Below are positions 7,989 through 19,400 of a stretch of DNA of 64,000 nucleotides, piece after piece. A model generated the notes under the pieces. It had not been told where the DNA came from and made no database searches. It saw nothing but the letters and a program-made list of their open reading frames with translations. Location of the stretch: the NCBI RefSeq assembly GCF_965203655.1, contig NZ_CBDBDD010000009.1, positions 998,635 through 1,062,634 of the forward strand, read 5' to 3'. The stretch comes from Poriferisodalis sp965203655. Its GTDB lineage: Bacteria; Actinomycetota; Acidimicrobiia; Acidimicrobiales; Poriferisodalaceae. Within the stretch, counting starts at the first letter, position 1. Each line of letters opens with the position of its first letter. A program made the translations under genes and the position numbers.

Positions 7989-10283
7989 ATGACACAGTCA
8001 CCCGCGCCTGACATGCACGCGCCCGACACTTCCGATACCGATCCTCCCAAGCAGATCACCGGGTATTGCGAGCCGTGGACGCTGCGTGCGGGCGAGTCGA
8101 TCCGGCTGATGGCCTCATCGCACCAGCCCGGACCGGCCGACGTCGACGTCACAAGGATCGTCTGCGGCGACCCGACCCGCTACGGACCCGGTTTCGACGA
8201 GCGACCGACCCCCGCGGCCGGTGGATGGTCGGTGACCCTCGACGAGCAGCCGCTCACACCGGGCTCGTATGGCGTCGCTGCGGTTGACGGCATGCCCAGC
8301 GCGCGCCGACTCGGCCTCCGGGTCTGGCTGATGCCCACCCTGCCGGATCGGCCGGCGCGCATTGCGACGCTGTGCGCGCACGCGGCGGGCACGCCGCCGG
8401 ACTCAGCGGCAATCGAGGCACTGCGTGTGGACCTCTCCGGCGGACGCGCCGTCGTGTCGGCGCGGGTGTTCGGCGATCAAGTCGAAGTGGTGGCCGACGA
8501 GCTGCCGCTGACCCGCAACCGGTGGTACCTGATCGACGCCGAACTGGACCTCGATGCCGGAACCCTGAGCACAGCAGTCACCACGGCGGTGTCCGACTCG
8601 CCGGGGCGCGATGCGGTGGAGGGAAGCCGGCTGAGCGACCTGACGGTCTCGAAGCTGGCGGCGGAACTGGCCGGGGCGGCACATGGCGACATCTCGCGGA
8701 GCGGCGTCGGTGCCATGGCGAGCGTGGCGACGCCGGTCGACGCGGTTGCCCTCACTCTGACCGATCTGTGGCTCGCGGCGGGACCCGGAGGCGAGCGTTT
8801 CGACGGACGGCTGGCGCGACCGACGCTCCGCACCGGCGACGCCACCGTGTCGTGGGATCTGGCCGCCGACATGACCGGACGGACGGTGCCCGCCGACGAT
8901 CCAGCCTGCGGGCCGATCGTTTTGCATCAATTGCCCACACGAGCGGTCACCGGACCCACATGGGACGGCACGGCACACCGGTGGACCGACAATCCGTCGC
9001 ACTTCGACGCCGTCCATTTCCATCACGACGATCTGTACGACGCCGGGTGGGAGACCACGGTTGAGGCGACGTTGCCGGAGGACCTGCCGAGCGGGATCTA
9101 CGCCTTCCGGGTGCGTGGCGATGCGGGCAAGGACCGCGTGCCGTTCTTCGTGCGTCCGGCGCGCGGCGCACGCACGGCCGATGTCGCATTGCTGATGCCG
9201 ACCGCCACGTATATGGCCTACGCCAATCACCGGATGCTGTTCGAAGGCGCCGATTTCATCCCGACCAAGGCTCGCCTGCGTCCCGAGCATGCGTACATCC
9301 GGGACCACCCTGAGATCGGCCTCAGCCACTACGAGAAGCACCCGGACCGCAGCGGCGTCATGTTCAGCTCGCGCCGCCGGCCCGTGCTGAATCTGCGCCC
9401 CGGCGCCGACGGCTGGAACTTCACGCCCGACACCGATATCAACGCTTTCCTGGCGCATCTCGAAATCGGCCACGACATCGTCACCGACGAGGACCTGCAT
9501 GTCGAGGGTGTCGACGCCATCGCGCCGTACCGCGTGCTGGTGACCGGCAGCCACCCCGAGTACTGGTCGACCGCCATGCTGGACGCACTGGCCGACTGGC
9601 AGCGCAACGGCGGGCGGCTCATGTACCTGGGCGGCAACGGCTTCTACTGGAGGGTGGCCTTCAGCGATGACTGGCCAGGTGCCATGGAACTGCGCCGGGC
9701 CGAGGACGGCGTGCGCAACTGGCAGACCGGGCCGGGGGAGAGCTATCACGCCTGGGGCGGCGAGTACGGCGGGATGTGGCGGCGCCAGGGGCGGGCGCCC
9801 AACGAGATCTGCGGCATCGGCTTCGCCGCGCAGGGATTCGACAAGGCCACGTACTTCGTCCGCGATCCCGCGGTGGACGGCTCGAGGGCAGCGTGGATCC
9901 TCGAAGGTGTGCCCGGCGAGCGCATCGGCACCTCGGGGCTCGGCGGCGGTGCCGCCGGCCAGGAGCTGGATCGCTACGACGTGCGACTGGGATCGCCCGA
10001 ACACGCCGTGATGCTGGCCTCGGCGACCACGTTCGGGCCCGGCATGCTGCGCACCAAGGAAGAGTTCGAAGGCTCGGTGGACTTCCCGACGCCCGATCCC
10101 ATGGTGCGCGCCGACATGGTGTTCTACGAAACACCCAACGGCGGGGCGGTGTTCTCGGTGGGTTCGATCTCGTGGTTCGGTGCGCTGGCCCGCGACGGCT
10201 ACGACAACGACGTCGCACGCATCACGGCCAACGTGGTGCGACGCTTCGCCGATCCTGAGCCCTTCCCGCCGCCAGCTGCGTAG
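7989..10283 (+). CDS. N,N-dimethylformamidase large-subunit-like protein
   Basis: A 764-residue protein with an N-terminal beta-sandwich (residues about 1-300, LamG-like) and a C-terminal domain resembling the large subunit of N,N-dimethylformamidase. Marker segments are LLMPTATYMAYANHRMLFEG, LVTGSHPEYWS and GGRLMYLGGNGFYWRV. In the studied enzyme an iron is held by two tyrosines and a glutamate; the YMAY tyrosines and SHPEYW glutamate are plausible counterparts (from memory of the family, not proven here). No small-subunit gene is adjacent, so it may be one of the many family members with unknown amide substrates. GTG/ATG choice is simple: ATG 7989 follows the rhodanese stop by 45 bp. Confidence 0.75.
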   Translation: MTQSPAPDMHAPDTSDTDPPKQITGYCEPWTLRAGESIRLMASSHQPGPADVDVTRIVCGDPTRYGPGFDERPTPAAGGWSVTLDEQPLTPGSYGVAAVDGMPSARRLGLRVWLMPTLPDRPARIATLCAHAAGTPPDSAAIEALRVDLSGGRAVVSARVFGDQVEVVADELPLTRNRWYLIDAELDLDAGTLSTAVTTAVSDSPGRDAVEGSRLSDLTVSKLAAELAGAAHGDISRSGVGAMASVATPVDAVALTLTDLWLAAGPGGERFDGRLARPTLRTGDATVSWDLAADMTGRTVPADDPACGPIVLHQLPTRAVTGPTWDGTAHRWTDNPSHFDAVHFHHDDLYDAGWETTVEATLPEDLPSGIYAFRVRGDAGKDRVPFFVRPARGARTADVALLMPTATYMAYANHRMLFEGADFIPTKARLRPEHAYIRDHPEIGLSHYEKHPDRSGVMFSSRRRPVLNLRPGADGWNFTPDTDINAFLAHLEIGHDIVTDEDLHVEGVDAIAPYRVLVTGSHPEYWSTAMLDALADWQRNGGRLMYLGGNGFYWRVAFSDDWPGAMELRRAEDGVRNWQTGPGESYHAWGGEYGGMWRRQGRAPNEICGIGFAAQGFDKATYFVRDPAVDGSRAAWILEGVPGERIGTSGLGGGAAGQELDRYDVRLGSPEHAVMLASATTFGPGMLRTKEEFEGSVDFPTPDPMVRADMVFYETPNGGAVFSVGSISWFGALARDGYDNDVARITANVVRRFADPEPFPPPAA

Positions 10284-10304
10284 GCGGCTGCACGAGGCGG
10301 GCGG

Positions 10305-11021
10305 TCAGCCGTCTTTGCGTGCCTCGGAGATGAGCTCGCTCACCCGATTCGCCGCCGGGGCGTAGTCGGGATCGACCTCGGGGCCCGGCACGAACTCCGG
10401 TATCTCGACGCGCTCGGGACCAGACGGCGGCGCTGAACGCTCCGGCGCGGCTGCGGGTGCCGGTGGGGGTGCAGCGGGCTCGGCCGCGGGTGCCGGCGTC
10501 GGCTCGGCAGCTGAGCTCTCTGCCGCGTCTGTCGAACTCTCCGCCGCTGGGGCCGGACTGCTCTCGGGGGCCGGGACACCGGTTGCCTCGCGTGCGGACT
10601 TGGAACGGGCGAGTATCGCTGCAAGTCGGGGATCCGCTCCGCCGTCATCGGCGGCCGGTGCCTCGGGCGCGGGTGCATCGGCTGCCGCGGCCTCGGCGGG
10701 TTCCGCCGCCGGTTCGTCGGTGCTCGCTGCCGGCAGCCCGCGCGACTCTGCAGCCGCAGCGCGGGCTTCGGCGATGCGCGCTCGTTCCTGCGCGGCCTCG
10801 ATCTCTTCTCGCGCTCTGCGGGCCAGAAACTGCGGCCACTCGTCCTCGGGCACCAGCTTGCTGTGGGCCACCGAGATGACTTCGATGTCGTTGTCGAAGC
10901 GCACGCGGTAACGCTTGATGGCGAAGCCGAGGCCCCGGCCGCATTTGCCTGGCGTGCCTTCGGGGACGCCGGGGAGGTCCTCGTTGACTACTACCCGGGT
11001 GCCGCGCTTGTACTCGCTCAT
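10305..11021 (-). CDS. Hypothetical protein with Ala/Pro-rich middle
   Basis: 238 residues. Residues 1-60 (MSEYKRGTRVVVNEDLPGVPEG, then GFAIKRYRVRFDND) look like a small SH3-like beta-barrel. A charged helix follows (about 65-95), then a long disordered Ala/Pro/Glu-rich stretch (95-205), and a conserved-looking tail ending SELISEARKDG. I do not recognise a family beyond the barrel-like start. It is convergent with the dimethylformamidase-like gene (21 bp) and divergent from the epimerase, whose promoter lies 80 bp beyond its start. Confidence 0.6.
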   Translation of the reverse strand: MSEYKRGTRVVVNEDLPGVPEGTPGKCGRGLGFAIKRYRVRFDNDIEVISVAHSKLVPEDEWPQFLARRAREEIEAAQERARIAEARAAAAESRGLPAASTDEPAAEPAEAAAADAPAPEAPAADDGGADPRLAAILARSKSAREATGVPAPESSPAPAAESSTDAAESSAAEPTPAPAAEPAAPPPAPAAAPERSAPPSGPERVEIPEFVPGPEVDPDYAPAANRVSELISEARKDG

Positions 11022-11100
11022 GACCCGGTTCCGCTGACGCTCGCGCTCATCGTTGCGGGAGCGTACCGGCGAATGAGGCCAGCTTCACCGGCACCCGTCG

Positions 11101-11106
11101 TAGATT
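11101..11106 (+). promoter_or_regulatory. -10 box TAGATT, leaderless promoter
   Basis: TAGATT ends 8 nt before GTG 11115 with no ribosome site between, so transcription would begin at or next to the start codon. One of nine such sites in this window. Confidence 0.55.
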
Positions 11107-11114
11107 CAGAGGGC

Positions 11115-12269
11115 GTGAGCGAGCAGACAGCCTTGGTGGTGGGCGGCACCGGTCCGACTGGGCCCCACGTGGTGAAGGGCTTGCTGGAGCGCGGCTACCG
11201 GGTGACGATCCTGCACACGGGACGCCATGAGGTCGACGAGATCACCGATCTGGTCGAGCACATCCACACGGACCCGTTCGATGCCGACCGGTTCACCGCT
11301 GCCATCGGATCGGCCACGTATGACCTGTCAGTGGTCATGTACGGCCGGCTGCGCGAGATCGCGCGAGTAATGGCCGGCCGCGTGTCCAAGTTCGTGAGCA
11401 TCGGTGGCTTTCCCGTCTACAGCGGCTGGGGCGACGCCGATGCACTGTGGCCCGCTGGCATGCGGGTGCCGACGCGCGAGCACGATCGTCTGGTTTCCGA
11501 TGAGCCGCCTGAGTTCCGCGTCAACAACAAGGTTCGCCAGATCGCCAACACGGAGCTCGTCGTGTTCCGCGAGCACCCCACGGCATCGCACCTGCGCTAC
11601 CCGTGGATCTACGGCCCCGGGCAGATCAGCCCGCGCGAGTGGAAGATCGTGCGCCGCGTGCTCGATGGCCGTACTCGCATCGTGCTGCCCGACGGTGGCG
11701 TGACATTGCAGGCGTCTGCGGACGCCCGCAATGCCGCAGCGATGGTGCTGGCCGCGGTCGATGCCGGCGCACGGTCGTCCGGTGAGGCATACAACGTGTC
11801 TGACGAGTGGACTCCCACGCTGCTGCAGTGGGTGGAGATCATTGCTGCGGCGCTCGACCACAGCTTCGAGATCGTGTCGATCCCGTGGGAGCACGCAGCC
11901 GTGTCGCACCATCTCACGCAGCGCAGCACGCCCCACCACCGCGTCATCAACTGCGACAAGGCGATCTACCAGCTCGGGTATCGCGATGTCGTGGATCCGG
12001 TGGAGGGGTTGACGGACACCGCACGTTGGCTCGCTCGTGAAGAGAACCACCCAGAGCCCGGGGGTGCCATGGAGCGTTCGATCGTGGATCGCTTCGACTA
12101 CGAGGCCGAGGATCGGCTGATGGACGCTTGGCAGGCCGCCATCGCCCGCGACGACATCGCCGCTGCTGCGGCTGCGGCCGACCCGGGTTTCTTCGATCGC
12201 TACGCCGCCGAATTCGACGACCGGCCCGGCGCCGGCAAGGGGTGGACTTCCGTCAGCCGCTCCGGCTGA
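11115..12269 (+). CDS. NAD-dependent epimerase/dehydratase-family protein
   Basis: A 384-residue extended short-chain dehydrogenase. The N-terminal Rossmann motif is VVGGTGPTGPHVVKGLL; HLRYPWIYGPGQ is the usual substrate-loop proline region. A canonical YxxxK is not obvious, so it is an atypical member. Residues 320-384 are a helical C-terminal extension. Start GTG 11115 is the first start before the Rossmann strand and has a leaderless promoter. The last codons and the stop are supplied by the first 30-bp hairpin repeat (12253-12282), so the natural C-terminus may have been altered by repeat insertion. Confidence 0.82.
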   Translation: MSEQTALVVGGTGPTGPHVVKGLLERGYRVTILHTGRHEVDEITDLVEHIHTDPFDADRFTAAIGSATYDLSVVMYGRLREIARVMAGRVSKFVSIGGFPVYSGWGDADALWPAGMRVPTREHDRLVSDEPPEFRVNNKVRQIANTELVVFREHPTASHLRYPWIYGPGQISPREWKIVRRVLDGRTRIVLPDGGVTLQASADARNAAAMVLAAVDAGARSSGEAYNVSDEWTPTLLQWVEIIAAALDHSFEIVSIPWEHAAVSHHLTQRSTPHHRVINCDKAIYQLGYRDVVDPVEGLTDTARWLAREENHPEPGGAMERSIVDRFDYEAEDRLMDAWQAAIARDDIAAAAAAADPGFFDRYAAEFDDRPGAGKGWTSVSRSG

Positions 12270-12329
12270 GCGATGGGCACAGTCAGCCGCTCCGGCTGAG
12301 CGATGGGCACAGTCAGCCGTTCCGGCTGA
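12253..12329. repeat. 30-bp hairpin-plus-tail repeat, 2.6 tandem units
   Basis: Units at 12253-12282 and 12283-12312 are identical: TCAGCCG, loop CTC, CGGCTGA, then tail GCGATGGGCACAG. A third, hairpin-only unit (12313-12329, loop TTC) abuts the modC stop codon. The first right arm contains the epimerase stop codon. The whole gap between these convergent genes is repeat. The hairpins may also stop transcription from both sides, though there is no T-run. Related units lie at 39926-39985. Confidence 0.9.
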
Positions 12330-13504
<1,175 letters not shown>

Positions 13505-13508
<4 letters not shown>

Positions 13509-14344
13509 CGGCTCGGCCACCAGCGGTCCCGCAGGGCGATCAACAAACCCAGCGACAGTGCGACAAGCACCAGGCTGATAGCCACCGCCGCATCCCGGTT
13601 CGACTCCAGCGCCACAAACACCGCCAGCGGCAGCGTCTGGGTCCGCCCGCCGAGACTGCCTGCAAACGTGACGGTCGCGCCGAACTCGCCGAGCGCTCGC
13701 GCCCACGCCACCACCACCGCGACGCCCAGCGCGGGCCCGATCATCGGCAGCGTCACCCGCCACAGCACCCGCAGCCGCGAGGCACCCAGCGTGGCGGCTG
13801 CGTGCTCGTAGCGACGGTCGAGATTCCTCAGGGCACCCTCGACCGTCAGGATCACAAGCGGGGTGGCCACAAAGGCGTTCGCCAGGATGACGCCCCCGAT
13901 CGAGTACGGCAGCAGCAGGCCGGTGGCGTCATGCAGCGGCCCGCCGACCACGCCCCGACGCCCGAGCGCGAACAGCAGCGCGGCGCCGCCCACGACAGGC
14001 GGCAGCACCATCGGCAGCGTCACCAGCGCCCGTATCGCCGAGCGGCCCGGGAATGACACCCGCGCCAGCACCCATGCCAGCGGCACGCCGACCAGCGCGG
14101 CCACCGCAGCAGCCGCGATCGAGGACACCACAGAGAGCACGGCAGCATCCACCACGAACCGGCTCGACAGGTGCGTCCACAGCCCTGTCCAGGGCGCACG
14201 CGCAACAAGGCCCACGAGTGGCAGTGCGAACAGCACGACGCCGATACAGGCGAGCAGCGCGACCGGCCAAGGCGGCAGGTCACGCGCCGTCCGCCGCGCG
14301 CCGCTGTCGTCGCTCCTAGGAGTTGCGGTCGATGCGTCGGTCAT
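13505..14344 (-). CDS. modB: Molybdate ABC transporter permease ModB
   Basis: A 279-residue inner-membrane permease with about six hydrophobic segments. The loop that contacts ModC is GASRLRVLWRVTLPMIGPALG, and the ModB-type end EFGATVTFAGSLGGRTQTLPLAVF is clear. Overlaps modA upstream and modC downstream by ATGA. The first 25 residues are polar and Ser/Arg-rich. Confidence 0.93.
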
Positions 14345-15195
14345 GGCGTTGCGAATCCGAAATCGGCGAATGCGCCGCGTGCTGTGTCCGTCTGCAGGTA
14401 AGCGATAAACGCACCGGCTGCCGCGCCGTTGGGGGCATCTGCCAGAACAGCCGCTTCATATGTCACCTCCGGCTGTTGCCCGCTGGGCCAGCCCAGGCTC
14501 GTGATGCGATCGGATTCGGCGATCACATCGCTGGCGTACACAACTGCAGCGTCGAGTTCTCCTGCACCCAGCTTGGTGGCCAGCGCGCGGACATTGGGCT
14601 CTTCGGTGTCTGGGGCAGGCTCAATCTGCATGCCCGACAACCCGGCTCGAGCATGTGCACCACACGGCACCTCTGACGCGCACAGCCCGATCAACAGATC
14701 GGGCCGGGACAGGTCGGCGAGCGAATCGACGCCGGCATTGTTGCCGACGGGCACGGCGAGCACGAGCGAGTTGCGTGCCACAACGACGGGTTGGCCGTCG
14801 ATGCCGACTCCGTTGCGGATCGTGCGTACATGACTCGGGTCCGCCGGGATGAAGACATCTGCTGGCGCACCGGCGAGTACCTGCTCGCGCAGTGCCGAAC
14901 TGCCGGCGCCCGAGATCTGCACCTCGACTGCGGGATGCTGCCGCTCGAAGCTCGCGGCGATTGCTTCGGTGACCGGCAACAAGGATGCGGCGACCAGGAC
15001 ATGCAGGCTGCCTTCGAGCGTCGCGCCGCTGACGGATGCGCTGGAGCGGTCGGCCGCATCGGCGTCTCCTTCAGACGCCGCGCAGCCTGCTGCAAGCGGC
15101 GCCATTGCCAGCAGCGTCAGTGCCGCACAGCGGCGTGTCCACGCCGCACGGTGCGCGACTTCCGTGTCGTGCGTCGCCGCGCGGATGCCGCCCAT
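14341..15195 (-). CDS. modA: Molybdate-binding lipoprotein ModA
   Basis: A 284-residue periplasmic-type binding protein anchored as a lipoprotein: hydrophobic segment ending in lipobox LAAGC, so Cys38 would be lipidated. Oxyanion-pocket segments are recognisable: LHVLVAASLLPVTEAIA, ISGAGSSALREQVLAGAPADVFIPAD and LDAAVVYASDVIAES. First gene of modABC. The 80-bp divergent gap before the gene at 15276 holds the promoter; I see no clear molybdenum-cofactor riboswitch there. Confidence 0.92.
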   Translation of the reverse strand: MGGIRAATHDTEVAHRAAWTRRCAALTLLAMAPLAAGCAASEGDADAADRSSASVSGATLEGSLHVLVAASLLPVTEAIAASFERQHPAVEVQISGAGSSALREQVLAGAPADVFIPADPSHVRTIRNGVGIDGQPVVVARNSLVLAVPVGNNAGVDSLADLSRPDLLIGLCASEVPCGAHARAGLSGMQIEPAPDTEEPNVRALATKLGAGELDAAVVYASDVIAESDRITSLGWPSGQQPEVTYEAAVLADAPNGAAAGAFIAYLQTDTARGAFADFGFATP

Positions 15196-15275
15196 AGCTT
15201 CGCCAGTGTGCCCGACGCTCGTGGTTGTCGAAAATCCGGCGCGATGTCCAGCAGCAAGCGTTCTATGGTGAAGTC

Positions 15276-15539
15276 ATGATCGCTGGCGTCCTCGCCGCCA
15301 CTCCGATCGTGGTTGACGCGTGGGTGCTGCTGGTGGCAGCTGCAAGCATCGTCGTCACCGTGCTTGTCACGGTCTTGGGTACGGGCTTGACGATCACGTT
15401 CCATCTCGCCGGTCGCATCGACCATCAGTCCGAGGAGATCGTGCTGGTGCGCGAACGCGTCGCGCGCTTGGAGGCCCTCTTCGCCCGTCTCGGTGACTCA
15501 TCGGGGCCAGCAACGGAGTCGCCACCAGCGGACGAATAG
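15276..15539 (+). CDS. Small membrane protein with C-terminal coiled coil
   Basis: 87 residues: a hydrophobic segment (about 14-42) and then a charged helix (EEIVLVRERVARLEALFARL) predicted to be a short coiled coil. No recognised family. ATG 15276 lies 6 nt after TATGGT, a TANNNT box, so this mRNA may also be leaderless. The stop (TAG) is part of the -10 box of the next gene. Divergent from modA. Confidence 0.65.
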   Translation: MIAGVLAATPIVVDAWVLLVAAASIVVTVLVTVLGTGLTITFHLAGRIDHQSEEIVLVRERVARLEALFARLGDSSGPATESPPADE

Positions 15540-15542
15540 GGT
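15537..15542 (+). promoter_or_regulatory. -10 box TAGGGT, leaderless promoter
   Basis: TAGGGT ends 7 nt before ATG 15550. Its TAG is the stop codon of the upstream gene. Confidence 0.55.
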
Positions 15543-15549
15543 CCCCGGC

Positions 15550-16461
15550 ATGGCTACGACGCTCGACTGGTACGGGTGCGCAACGTTCCGGCTGCGCACG
15601 GCCGGCCTCACGGTCTTTCTCGACGCCTACATCGACCGGGCTGACAACGCGGTGGGTCCGGGCCTGACCGCTGACGATGTCACCGAAGCGGACTGGGTGC
15701 TGGTGGGCCATTCGCACTTCGACCACCTCTACGGGGCCGAGCGCATCGTGGCCAACACCGACGCCACCCTGATCGCGTCGTACGAGTCGGTGCGGGTGAT
15801 GGCCGAGGCCGGAGTGCCCGAAGAGCGGATGATCTGCGTGGCCGGCGGCGAGACGGTGGATCTCGCTCGGGGAGACCGCGGAGCTGGCGTGCGGGTGTCG
15901 GTGTATCCGAGCCAGCACTCCTGCGTCTGGTCGCACACCCAGATGGACCAGCCCGACCACGTCTGCCTGGGCGACCTCGGCGTGACCTGGCAGGAGCAGC
16001 AGCAGAAGTTCGCCGAGCTGATGAAGTACTTGGCGACGGAAGTCGATGCCGACACCAGCGCGCACATCGCTGCGTCGGCCGCCGGCCACAGCGACCGGGG
16101 CGACGGGGGAGCGCTGCTGTTCCTGATCGAGGCGCCGGACGGCTCGGTGCTGTTCCAGGACACCTCGGGTCACTGGTCGGGCGTGATGCGCGACCTGCGC
16201 CCCGACGTGGCGATCCTCGCGGCGGCGGGTCGCGGCAACATCGACGGCGAGCCCATCCAAGGCTCGCTGGCACAGTTCATCGGCCGCCAGGCCGACCTGC
16301 TGCGGCCCCGCAAGGTCATCCTCGGACACCACGACAACTGGCTGCCGGGCTTCTCGGTGCCGACCGACACGACGTCCATAGCGGCCGAGCTGGCACGGGT
16401 CACGCCGAACGTCGAGTTCCTCGAACCCGGCTACATGGAAGCCACGCCCATCCTCCCGTAG
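15550..16461 (+). CDS. Metallo-beta-lactamase-fold hydrolase
   Basis: 303 residues. The metal motif HSHFDH is at residues 54-59, further ligand candidates being the His residues near 118-130, DTSGH and LGHHDNW. The overall pattern (WYGCATFRL at the start, D-rich strand, late LGHH) is that of UlaG/NAPE-PLD-like lactonases or phosphodiesterases, probably cytoplasmic as there is no signal peptide. Substrate unknown. Leaderless promoter 7 nt upstream. Convergent with the restriction enzyme gene, 10 bp apart. Confidence 0.85.
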   Translation: MATTLDWYGCATFRLRTAGLTVFLDAYIDRADNAVGPGLTADDVTEADWVLVGHSHFDHLYGAERIVANTDATLIASYESVRVMAEAGVPEERMICVAGGETVDLARGDRGAGVRVSVYPSQHSCVWSHTQMDQPDHVCLGDLGVTWQEQQQKFAELMKYLATEVDADTSAHIAASAAGHSDRGDGGALLFLIEAPDGSVLFQDTSGHWSGVMRDLRPDVAILAAAGRGNIDGEPIQGSLAQFIGRQADLLRPRKVILGHHDNWLPGFSVPTDTTSIAAELARVTPNVEFLEPGYMEATPILP

Positions 16462-16466
16462 AGCGG

Positions 16467-16480
16467 CCTGCTCACGCAGG
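16467..16480. terminator. Short hairpin between convergent genes (weak)
   Basis: CCTGC, loop TCAC, GCAGG spans the gap between two convergent stop codons. Only five base pairs and no T-run, so termination is a guess. Confidence 0.25.
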
Positions 16481-19400
16481 AAGCGGCATCTTCAAGAGTT
16501 CCGCGACGGCGTGCTCGATCTTGGGGCCGAGATCGCTCGACGCGAGGCTCTCTCTGACCCGGGAGCGCATTCTGCCGTGGGCCTTCATCTCCGGAATCTC
16601 GAGTTCTGCCACGAATCGCTCTGCTTCGGCGCCGAGAGATGCCAGATTGCGATGCAGGCGGTCGAGACTGTCGTAGAGCGGTATCGGCAGCTTCCAGAGG
16701 TGCGACCCGATGTGGCGGCCGCCTCCTTTTCCCGAAACCATGTACGGCTCAACGGCCTTGGTGACAGCCGCGCAGTTCAGGACAGCGCACAGATACTGGG
16801 CTTCTTCGACTGAACGCATCGGTGCCCAGTCGAGTTGATGCTCGACCAGCGCATATGGGGCAGTCACCCTGCACGCTGTGACGTGCATGCCCGAGACAGC
16901 GCATACGACTCGTGTTCCCGAGAGGGGGTATTGCGACGAGAGCTTGCCGTAATGGTCCAACGACTCTTGCAAGCTCAGTGATGAGACGGCGTGCTCATCC
17001 CAGAGAGATGTCGCTGCCTGCCACCATCGTGCGAGGCCTTCATGAGCGTCGATATCCGCGTCGTCCAGCATCTTTCTTCCGTCGAATGGGAGCAGCGCTT
17101 CCATCGGCTGCCGTTGCATGAATGGAAGGACCGACTCGCCCATCAGGAGAGGAAACACAAACTCCTGCTCCACTACTCCGCGTAGATCAGGCAGCTTCTT
17201 CCATGCATACTTGGCATATATCCCACGGTCCGAACGCACGGCCCGTCGGCCGGACCCGACGCCGAGCGGCGGTGCCACGTCTGGTTTGACGGTCGTCAAG
17301 AGACGTGGGTAAATGTTGGCCCCGTTTCGAAATATCGGCTTGTAGGGCGACGACGGCTGGGTTGCTTCGACAGGTTCGTCAACCTGAACAGTGCGCGAGA
17401 GCGCGGCGCGAACGGAATCCCAATCGGCGTTCGGGTTGTGCAGCTTGCCTGTCCACCGCTCGAACTGGGGAGTGAGCGTCTGGGCTTCGCGAGATCTGGT
17501 GCCGAACACGACACACGCTGTGCGAGGAAAAAAGGTATGACTGATGTCCGACAGCTCCCAAGGCATCCGCCAGTTGATGCACACGTTGTCACTCTTCCCG
17601 ACCGCGTACCGACCTGCGCGAAGCCCGTCGGACTGTGCCCTCGTTCGCACTCCGGCCGGCATGACAAACGCCAGGTGCCCGTCGACTCGCAGGTATTGCT
17701 CCACAGCCCTGACGACGAACAAGTCGGCGAGGTCCTGATGCGTCGCGACATGCCTGCCCGACCACAGACCACGTGTGGTCGACATTTCGCGAAAAATCAT
17801 CTTCATGGACTCTGTCATGTGCCGGTACGCCAGCCACGGCGGATTGCCAATCAAGACATCGCAACGATTGTCCGGCAGCGCCAGCCAAGCGGGGCGGGCC
17901 AGATTGCGGACGTAGTAGCCCCAGATGTGGTCGCGGCGCTCATCGTGAAGGCGGCACATGGCCTCGAAGGTGGCGCGCACGGTGACGGCATCGGCTTCAG
18001 AGAGGCCATGTCGATTCGCAATCGAAGCAAAGACCGTCGGACGAGAGCTGGGTTCGCGTGTCGTGGCCGTCTCCGCAAGGTCAGAAACGAGCGCGTCGAA
18101 CCGATCGGCATCGGCCAGGAGGGCCTGAGGGAATCGAAGCTGGTCGGCAAACAGGTGTGCACCGTCACTCGTGGTCACGTTGAGCGTCTCTGACGCAAAG
18201 ATGTCGCCGCGTTGGCCCCATTGGAGCGCGTCGCCGAGAAACACGGGAATTCTCAACGGCCCTCTGTCGGACGCTGACAGCCGCTCGGCGCCGATTGCGA
18301 GCAGATAGGTGACGCGGGCCAGAGTCACCGCCACCGGATGCACGTCAACGCCGAAGACCCGCCGAGCAACTCCTGCCACAGCATCACCGTTCGCGATGCC
18401 CGCGCGCTCGGCAGCGGCCAGGTAGCCGCGCACTGCGTGAAAGAGGAACGTGCCAGACCCGCAGCTGGGATCCAAGACCGTCATCTGGATGGGGTCGGTG
18501 ACGACTTCTTGGATCATCGCTTCGGCCAGAAAGTCAGGCGTGTAGTACTCACCGAGCCGCTTTCGGGTGTCAACGCCGATGACCGACTCGTAGATCGTCT
18601 TCATGACGTCATGCGTTACGTTCGACCAATCGAACTGTTGCAGGCGTCTCGCGAGAGCTGCGACCCACACGGTTCCAGGCTCGCCACAGTTGAGGGGCCA
18701 GTCGAAGAAATCGTGATCCACGACTCCGTGTATCTGTGACTGCTGTCCGAACAGCTCGCCCCGCAGCAGGCTGGCCGGCGTGAGCTGGGTGATCGGATAG
18801 CCGAGCACTGCGTGTGCCACGCACTCGGCGGTGGCAACGAGCAGGGTGTGCTCGACGAAGAGATCGTCTTCGTTGTCGCCGAATTGCGTACCGAGCGCCG
18901 TCGTCAGGAGCTTTGCCCAAAGTTCTCGCTTGATCTGGATTTCTGGATTGTCTCGGTTCGCTTCGTACATCCCGCGCAGTGCAGCGCGTTCGAGTTCATG
19001 CCCGGGGCTGTCGGCACCGAGCCGACTTGAGAGCGCCTCACGGGTCGGAATGACCTCGTGCTGCGTGGCCAGTACGGCGGCGAGCCACGTGATCAGTGGC
19101 TCGGGTTCCGGGGATGTGGGATCCACCTCGTGCACGGCCACCGGCCCGAGGCCGTCTTCGACGCGGTGGAAGAGGTGCCAGTCGCGGCCGTCCGTCACGA
19201 TTCCGACGTAGCGCTGACTGAGTTGGCGCTCGCGTTCGGCGACGTAGCCGCTCAACTGCGCAGTCGCATCTTCGAGCGACGCACCGCTGGCGAGCGATCT
19301 CTTGACCTCGATAACGGTTCGACCGATCTCGATGTCAATCCTGCGGCGGTCGCCGAGGGGGGCTTCCAAGGTCACATCGATGATGTCGTCGTCGGAAATG

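Noticed and set aside
12253..12329. CRISPR-like array
   Set aside because: Units follow each other directly with no spacers, and no cas gene is near.
15196..15275. Molybdenum-cofactor riboswitch before modA
   Set aside because: The gap is only 80 bp, shared with a divergent gene, and shows no matching structure.
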